From the NCBI GenBank assembly GCA_037039685.1, contig JAWNGF010000009.1, forward strand, positions 2,108,001 to 2,172,000: 64,000 nt of DNA. Direction: 5' to 3'. This document shows positions 57,170 to 64,000 of this stretch, one piece after another. Under the pieces are notes generated by a model that ran no database searches, was not told where the DNA came from, and worked only from the letters and a program-made list of their open reading frames with translations. The translations under genes were made by a program, and so were the position numbers. Each line of letters begins with the position of its first letter. The first letter of the stretch is position 1. The stretch comes from Ceratobasidium sp. AG-K (lineage: Eukaryota > Basidiomycota > Agaricomycetes > Cantharellales > Ceratobasidiaceae).

Positions 57170-58327
57170 AGTGAACACAACAGCTTCCTAGTTGGACAAG
57201 ACGTAATCCAACTAAGAAACAAAGTCACAAACACACAAGGACTAGTGAACAATGTGCAGGAAGATCTTAACACCACAAGGCAGGGACAGTTAGCATGGAA
57301 TGAAGCAGTCACCCAAGGACTAGAAGAACTAAAGGGAGACGGAAGGATTGCAATCAAACAAATCAACACCATACAAGAGGCCATCAACAACATGCGCAAA
57401 CAGATGGATGAAGCCTCCCTACATGCTGTATCACCTCCCCACCCAGAAGCAGAATCCACCAGAATTGACAAACTGGAACAAAGGTTGTGTCAACTCACAG
57501 AAAATCCCAATAACAGAAGGGAAACTAGGCATCCAAAAGTAACTAGACCAGAAGCTTTTGATGGGAAGAAAGGAGAAGGAGCAGAAATGTTCATCACCAA
57601 GATGGAAAGCTACTTTGTTGAGTTGGGCAACCAATACAGCTTGGGACAAGAACAAATTAGAGAAGCATTAGCAAATTTCAAATCAGATAACAGGTCCACT
57701 ACACACTGGGCGCAAGTGTTACTCAGATCTATGAACAACAGAATTCCAGACCAAAACCTAACGTCATGGGAAGCATTCAAAACACACTTCATGGAACAAT
57801 TTAGCAACCCTAACAAGAAGGCCAAGGTGGAAGCCAATATCTGAAAAAGCAAACAGACCAACTCAGTAGCAAATTACGCAATGGAATTCCGCTTTCACAT
57901 GGTCAATGTGAATTGGGGGGAAGAAGCCCTTATCAACCAATTCAAGGAAGGACTCAAGCCGGAAATCAAAACTGAGTTGGCTTGATTTGAACTCTCCCTT
58001 ATCAACAAGGACAGAACCAAAAGGCGGCTTAACCTTAATCAATGGATCACTCTTGCAATTTCCATTGATCAGAAATTGCAACAGATCAAGGCCTCTACTG
58101 GAAAGAGGACACCTCAAGCAACCACTAATGGACAAACCTCTACAAAGCGATTACCAGATGAAGTATACAAAGCAATGATATCATCAAACCAATGCCTGAA
58201 GTGCGGACAAGAAGGCCACTGTTTGCTCAAATGCTTGTCCCAGGAGTGGATAACAACCAAACCCAACGTAAAAGGAAGAGAAGCAACAATCATAGAGGAA
58301 TCGGGAAAAGAAGGGGTCTCCCTCTAA

Positions 58328-61300
58328 CTGTGTGTGGAGAGACCAAAGAACCGGCAGTGGAAACAATGTACTTTAGAGCAACAAACAAATCAACCATTGT
58401 CTACACTAGCATTGCCAGAATCACAGAACCAATCCCTACCCTTGTAGATTTGGGAGCACCAAAAACTTCATAGACATCTCCTGGGCTTGCTCCAACAAAT
58501 TCCCACTCATTGAACTTTCTACTCTGCAGAGAGTAATTGGCATCCAAGGAAAGGAGCTCTTGCACCAAATACGTTTTAAGGTCAAGCTAAAACTGGACAT
58601 AGAAGGAAGAACCTTCAAACAAGTCTTCTTTGCTATGCCTACTGGGGAAACCAGGCTCATCCTAGGTCTAGAATGGTTGGAAAAAGCAAATCCCATTATT
58701 GACTGGAGAACAAAGCACATATCATGGCAACCAGAACCCATACAGGCAAGAACGGCCTCAATAGACAACCTAACGGAGGAATTCAAGGAATTTGCTGATG
58801 TGTTCAGCAAGGAAGAATTCAAGAGGATTCTGGACCATTGCCCATATGACTGTGCTACTGACTTCAAGGAAGGGGCTGAACTTCCAAAACTGGCCAGACC
58901 AATCCCACTCTCACCAGCTGAATCAATTGCACTAAGGGAATACCTGGACGAGGAAATCACAGCCGGGAAAATCCGACCTAGCAAATCACCCATTGCTTCA
59001 CCTTGTTTCTTTGTTAAAAAGCCTATTGATCCAAAAAACCCAGAAGCAGTACGCCAGTTACAGCTTGTCCAAGATCTCAGAGGAGTAAACGCCATTACAA
59101 AGGACCACAGATTTGCAATGCCCTTAATGGAAGATCTTTTGGACAAAATCAAGGACGCAAAGATTTTCTCCAAGATTGGTCTGTGGATGGGGTTCAACAA
59201 CATCAGAATCAGGGAAGGTGCCAAATGGAAGACAGCCTTCAGAACCAAGGAAGGCCTGTTTGAATATGTCGTCATGCCATTTGGACTAAAAAACGCACCC
59301 GCCATATCTCAAAGATACATGAACCACATCTTCCACAACCTTATTGATGTATGTGTCATTGTGAACATCAACGACATCCTGGTCTTCTCTAAGGACAGAA
59401 GTCAACATACTGTGGATGTCAGGAAGGTGTTGAAGATCTTACTAGATGAAAACCCTTTTTGCAAAACTCCCAAAATGCGAATTTTTTGTCACCAAGCTAA
59501 CATACACCGGACTTGGAATCAGTGATTTAGGCATCTCAATGGACAAAGAAAAGATCAAGGCAATAAAGGAATGGAAAGAACCTAAAACAGTCAAACAGGT
59601 TCAAGCATTCCTAGGATTTGCAAACTTCTACCAAAGATTTGTACCAAATTTCAGTTGATTAGTGAAGCCCTTGACAACTCTGACAAGAAAGGACAACAAA
59701 TGGGAATGGGAGAAGGATCAACAGGAAGCTTTTGATGCCTTGAAAGCAGAAATTAGCAAGAAACCCACACTACGCCACCCTAATCCTGACAAACCTTTCT
59801 TCCTGGAAACGGATGCAAGTGGAGTGGCAATGGGGGCAATTCTGTCTCAAAGGCAAGACAATGGATACCTACACCCTATAGCGTTCATGTCAAAATCCTT
59901 CAACAAGGCCCAACTCAACTATGACGTCCATGACAAAGAACTTATGGCAATCATAGAATCGTTGACACATTGGAGGCTATACCTTGAGGGAACAAAGGAT
60001 CCTATCACTATCTACAGCGATCATAAGAACCTACAGTTCTGGAAAGAGGCAAGAACGTTCAACTGTCGGCATGCAAGATGGCATCAACTACTGGCTTCCT
60101 ACAGCTTTGATATCATATAACGCCCTGGTATCCTTTCATCTAAACTGGACCTTTTGTCTAGGCGATCAGACCACAAGGATATCCCCACACCAGAACAAGT
60201 TATGATATCCACCAAAAAATTTAAAGGATTTATGGGGCAGATGGACACGGATATTATAGCAACCATCAAGGAAGGGCAGGAAACTGATGAAGGACTGGCA
60301 AAAATCAAAGAAATCTGCAAATCAAGGGAAATGTTACCAAAATCCATGCAACATAGTGCAAAGGATTACGACTTCAAGGAGGGACTAATATGGTTCAAAG
60401 GAAAGATTTACATCCTGGAAGATAAGGAAGCCAGACTGTCCATCATGCGCTTACACCACAACTTTAAAATTGCAGGTCATCAAGGACAAGCTAGGACCTT
60501 GGAACTGATATCAAGAAGGTACTTCTGGCCAGGGATGAAGCAAAGCGTAAACAGATACATGGAATCCTGCAAAACCTGCCAACAAACAAAGGGATCAAAA
60601 TCTATAGTTCCAATCAAGCCACTGGATGTTCCAAGAGGACCCTGGGAAGATATAGCATTTGACTTCGTGGTAAAATTACCAAAGTCCAAAGGGCTGGATA
60701 GCATCATGGTGGTAGTTGATTGATTCTCAAGAATGGCACATTTCATACCCTGCAAGGAATCTCACACAGCAAGCGACCTTGCAAATCTCTTTGTCACAAA
60801 TGTTTGGAAGTTACATGGTTTCCCAAAAAGCACTATCTCTGACCAGGGGACTACTTTCAATTCAAGACTAATGAAGGCCATCTACAAGAGAATTGGAACT
60901 AGCCCAAGTTTCAGCACTGCCTACCACCCCCAAACAGATGGGATAACGGAGAGAATTAACCAATGGATGGAAGGCTGGCTACGATCCTTTGTCAACTACC
61001 AGCAGGACGATTGGGCAGACTTGCTACCAATGGCAGAGTTTAGCTATAATCTGCAGAAGCACCATGTGACAGGTAATTCACCTTTCAAAATAGTCTACGG
61101 CAGGGAGCCACTATGGAACATTTTGTCACAAGAAGCAACGGTTCCCGACGCAAACAAAATTACGGAAAAATGGCGTAGCATCCACAATGAAGCATTGACT
61201 TGCTCAGCCCTTACAAATAAGATACGGAGTTCAGACCAAACCAAGCCCAACCACCACCAATCATAACAGAAGAAGGTGAAGAAGAATATGAAGTAGAAAA

Positions 61301-61439
61301 GATCCTGGACTGGAAGGAAACAAAGCATGGACTCTTTTACAGGGTCAGATGGAAGGGTTACAGAGACAAAGAAGACATGGAACAAAGGGCAGAGGATTTT
61401 GGTCACCTGTCAAAGATCATCAAGGACTTTCTACGCTGA
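58328..61439 (+). pseudogene. Element G pol, heavily decayed
   Basis: Protease to chromodomain can be followed over several frames. A one-base loss near 58460 breaks the protease (LVDLGAPKTS for a DSGATKNF-type motif). RT has NINDILVFS in place of YIDD and IGLWMGF for LDLxSGF. A frameshift lies near 59450. TGA occurs at 59656 and 60721 (VVVD-stop-FSRMAHF) and TAA at 60118. Near 61200 the region between the integrase core and chromodomain is deleted. The chromodomain (YRVRWKGYRDKED) survives at the end. It is non-functional. Confidence 0.87.
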
Positions 61440-61585
61440 CACCCCAAGGCTCCAACACCATCTAACTACGCTCCAGGAAAGATAAAAGGAAGGAGGGGCA
61501 CAATCCAAAGTGACATCTGCAAAACTTGCTCATACTCATCCTCCAACCACAACTTATTTGCTCTAAACATTTTCTGCAACCCACA

Positions 61586-62907
61586 ATGCCTGCCATCACC
61601 TGCTCCACAATTGCCAACAACCTCATCCACGTCCTTGAGGGACCCGCATTCCAAACCGCATGCATCCTGGACTCAGGGGTGGCCCTCTACGTCTTCAGGT
61701 GCTCCCAACAAGGCCCTGGGCATATGCAATTCCGCGCGTCAGACAATGTGCTCCACTCAGACCTGGGGGAATTCCGGTGGGTGGGAAAAAAATAGCCAAC
61801 ACGGATGCAGCTGCAGCAAAAAGTGTTGTGACCCATGTACAACATCCTTGGACTCTGGCTGCATGGCTCAGACTCTGGTGCCTTTAGCACCCTATGTACA
61901 ATGTAGCACCCTCTCCTGTGTTTAGTGCGGTGTATGGATGACGTGTCACCTTGGCCCATATGGCCTTGCTGTCTTCTGGATGTTTCTCTTGGAAGCATTG
62001 TCCTTCTAGATGTTCTATCTAGAAGGACTTTTTGATTGCTGACTGATACTGGCGCCTGATTGGCCAGTTTATGTATTGTACCACTTTGAGGCTATTTAGC
62101 CTCTGTCTATATATACTGGCTCGCAAGCATGGACTCACTCCAGCTTGCTTTGCCTTGTCATCTCTCCCCTCAGAGTGCACTCTAAGTCCCAAAGGCCTTA
62201 CAGCCTTTGTCTCTCATCTAAGTGGGCCTTTGGCCATCATCAGTATCGACGCTAAGGCTGCACTAGCAACTTAGCAAATGGTCTAAGGAGCCTATAAGGC
62301 ATATTGAGGCCAGTCTCTATGACTAAGGCAAGAACGGTCACTGTTGTCGGTCAACCGCCATAGAGGGTTGCAACAAAAAGACATATTTGTATGCAGAGGA
62401 TGTGCTGCCTTTCAAGTCTCCAAAGTCGTACTGTTGTCCACCCACATGCTTGGGGTGGTGGAATGGGGCCAAGAAGGGGCCTACAGCAGCAAATGGGTCC
62501 CAGGATACAAAGGGAGACCACCATCTCTGAGACCCAAATGGAACAACGCCTGGGACACAAACTTTGAGAAGGACCTGGCAGACTGGAGGATGGAGAGGGG
62601 GCACTACCAAAGGGAGAAATTTGAGTGGAAGCCGTACTGGTGGCAGGAGAAGGATGCAGATGTGTCGCAGTGGAAGGAGGTGGAGGGTGATGTGCGCACA
62701 TGGGATAAGGACTTTGTGGAGGAGCAGAAAAGGGTTTTGGACTGGTCAAAAGTGGACTGGGCCAAGGAGGAGACCTGGGAAGAGTGGGAAAAGTTCTTGG
62801 ACAAACCCAGCAACACCGTGTTCAACCCGATTGACTTAACCATTGAGGAGGATGAAGGGCTGGAAGAGCACATGCTCTCCAAAATCAAGAATTGTGAGAT
62901 CCAATGA
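61586..62907 (+). pseudogene. Element G 3' accessory ORF with CxxC motif, split by a solo LTR
   Basis: From ATG 61586 (MPAITCSTIANNLIHVLEGP) to TGA 62907. Removing the solo LTR and one AAAAG gives 765 nt in one frame (254 codons plus stop) with one internal TAG at 61793. It shares FRWVG/MLWVG, FVCRGCAAF versus YTCQGCIGH and a Trp-rich region (KWNNAWDTNFEKDLADW) with the H accessory ORF. An acidic C-terminus ends near NPIDLTIEEDEGLEEH. The family is unrecognised. Its conservation in two divergent elements argues that it was a functional gene of these retrotransposons. Confidence 0.65.
61824..62375 (+). repeat. Solo LTR of the H family
   Basis: 552 bp, TGTTGTGACCC...GGTTGCAACA, same length as the H LTRs. 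It is flanked by target duplication AAAAG (61819-61823 and 62376-62380). It has no interior, so it is the product of recombination between two LTRs of a former full element. Confidence 0.95.
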
Positions 62908-62949
62908 AGCCCATCCAGGTCCCCTAGATGGACTCTTGAGGGGGAGTAA

Positions 62950-63406
62950 TGTCATGAGCCAGCTCCCTCCATTGGACTTGTCTGTTGCCTCCCCTGTCTG
63001 TAACTTGTCTTGTATTATCTTTCTGTTCCCTGTGCTGCTTTGCCACGTTCTTGTGGTTGTTCTGTTACATTGTGTAACACGGCTGTGCTATTGTATGAGT
63101 CATGTCTGTTCATACAGCATGACTCACATGGACACTCCTGACTGGTTGACTGCTTTGACTCATGTGGCTGCGTTCTGTATGACTCAGCTGCCTTCTGAAT
63201 ATATATAGAGGACCAACAAGCCTGGGATCCCCAGCTTGTTTTGTCTTGTCAAAACATCCCTTTCGGGTGACGCTTAGAACCACCCCTACCCTTTAGAGCC
63301 TACAGACACTTAAGTGTGTTGCAGTTCAAGAGGTCACTTAGGTCTTAGTGCCGTCCACTCTCCCTTGCGGCTTGTCTCATAGCCACCCAAGAAGTAGCTT
63401 ACAACA
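62950..63406 (+). repeat. Element G 3' LTR
   Basis: 457 bp, TGTCATGAGCC...GCTTACAACA, preceded by the purine tract GAGGGGGAGTAA and followed by target duplication ATGGT. Confidence 0.93.
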
Positions 63407-63411
63407 ATGGT

Positions 63412-64000
63412 TGACAAAAGCCCAGATAAAGATCTCAACAACTTGGTTTGCTTGTTCTGACTGTCCATCTGTCCTTGGATGGTAGGCTGTGCTGAAGGTG
63501 GGTTTTACATCCAACCGTTTGTACAGATGCTGGATCAATTTTGAATTGAAAGTGGATCCTCTGTCCAAGACTGTTGCTTTTGGGGTGCTGTGAAGTTTCC
63601 AAATGTTTGCAACAAAGATATTGGCTATGTCTACTGCTGTGGCTGTTGATTTGCAAGGGAGATAGTGTGCCATCTTGGAGAACCAATCTACAACTGTCAA
63701 GATTGCGTCATATCCTTCTGACTCTGGGAGCCCTATAATCATGTCATAGGAGATCTCCTCCCAAGGTCTCTCAGGAATATGTAAAGGACGCAGTAGTCCC
63801 GTGGGGAGTTGGTTAGACGGTTTAACTTGAATGCATGTTGCGCAGTGTGACACGTAAGAGTTGACAAATTTCTTCATGGTTGGCCAGTAGTAAGTTCTTG
63901 AGACTAATTCCAACGTTCTTGCTTGTCCAGGGTGACCAGCTGTGACATTGTCATGGCGCGACTCCAATATCAGATTTCTCATGGTTTCATCTTTGGGGAC
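63412..64000 (-). pseudogene. Element F pol, upstream part (integrase), continues beyond window
   Basis: Integrase HHCC finger (GHPGQARTLELVSRTYYWP, then HCATC) and core (AILTVVDWFSKMAHYLPC, LDRGSTFNSKL). The open frame is cut at 63412 by element G, and its continuation is 47705-46993. It continues past the window end. Confidence 0.88.

Larger units (their letters stand above)
48192..58327 (+). pseudogene. Element G gag, split by element H
   Basis: Segments 48192-49021 and 57175-58327 join in frame when H and one AGTGA are removed (AQNS / EHNS). The N-terminal half is proline/serine-rich, then coiled (ILNTAQ). The second segment has a capsid-like region (TRPEAFDGKKGEGAEMFITK...HTHFMEQF-type) and a knuckle CLKCGQEGHCLLKC. 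TGA codons at 57842 (after EANI) and 57983 (after ELA) disable it; both fit CGA. Confidence 0.85.
47706..63406 (+). mobile_element. Gypsy chromovirus element G (plus), containing element H and a solo LTR
   Basis: LTRs 47706-48161 (456 bp) and 62950-63406 (457 bp). The target duplication is ATGGT at 47701-47705 and 63407-63411. The gag-pol-accessory ORF order reads left to right. It is interrupted by element H in gag and by a solo H-type LTR in the accessory ORF. The host sequence is F pol. Confidence 0.93.
46568..64000 (-). mobile_element. Gypsy chromovirus element F (minus), runs off the window, split by element G
   Basis: Its LTR is 46568-46982, followed by the purine tract and the 3' end of pol (46993-47705). 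Pol resumes at 63412 after element G. The 5' part of F lies beyond 64000. It is the oldest shell of the right-hand nest. Confidence 0.88.

Noticed and set aside
1..64000. tRNA, rRNA or snRNA genes
   Set aside because: No clear cloverleaf, B-box context or conserved rRNA core was recognised by eye. A tRNAscan or Infernal run would be decisive.

Overview
This window looks like the nuclear genome of a basidiomycete fungus. The evidence is GT-AG introns of about 45-60 nt, a chitin synthase with a myosin-like motor, KDZ and Plavaka transposases, a DUF6532-like protein, and Tf1/sushi-type chromodomain Gypsy elements. A Ceratobasidiaceae (Rhizoctonia-like) Agaricomycete is plausible, but that is inference.

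Left part (1-14.1 kb). Positions 1-4437 (minus) hold the 5' five exons of a motor-domain chitin synthase; its 3' end lies outside the window. Upstream of its start sits an almost perfect palindrome with 516-bp arms (4671-5721). From there to 14.1 kb no gene can be supported. This stretch holds a duplicated segment of about 870 bp (5800-6669 and 11586-12460), a MITE-like element with inverted ends, a small inverted repeat, a 17-bp minisatellite and a stem-loop.

Middle part (14.1-29.6 kb). One decayed KDZ-type transposase gene runs from about 14.1 to 27.95 kb. It is split by two other DNA transposons. A 7.9-kb Plavaka-type element (15368-23260) sits inside one of its introns and carries two divergent genes, a DUF6532-like protein and the Plavaka transposase. 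A 2.4-kb pogo/Fot1 element (24249-26638) sits in an exon between TA duplications. Removing both in silico restores a 52-nt intron and an open frame across the joins. The remnant of an unrecognised spliced gene follows (28.4-29.6 kb).

Right part (29.6-64 kb). This is a nested stack of chromodomain Gypsy LTR retrotransposons. Element B (36028-42979, intact gag and pol, TSD ACTAT) lies in the leader of relative A (29580-43480). A truncated, oppositely oriented Gypsy J (43481-46567) follows. Element F (46568 to beyond the window) has pol split by element G (47706-63406, TSD ATGGT). G has gag split by element H (49022-57169, TSD AGTGA) and its 3' accessory ORF split by a solo H-type LTR (61824-62375, TSD AAAAG).

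Shared themes. The A/B, G and H families each carry a 12-nt sequence downstream of the LTR TATA box that is the exact complement of the sequence just inside the 5' LTR, the signature of Tf1-like self-priming. G and H share a 3' accessory ORF. A/B carries two small ORFs before gag. Gag of A/B and J contains a shared Tudor/SH3-like segment. Most in-frame stops in the dead copies fit CGA to TGA changes, which suggests CpG methylation and deamination or a RIP-like process.
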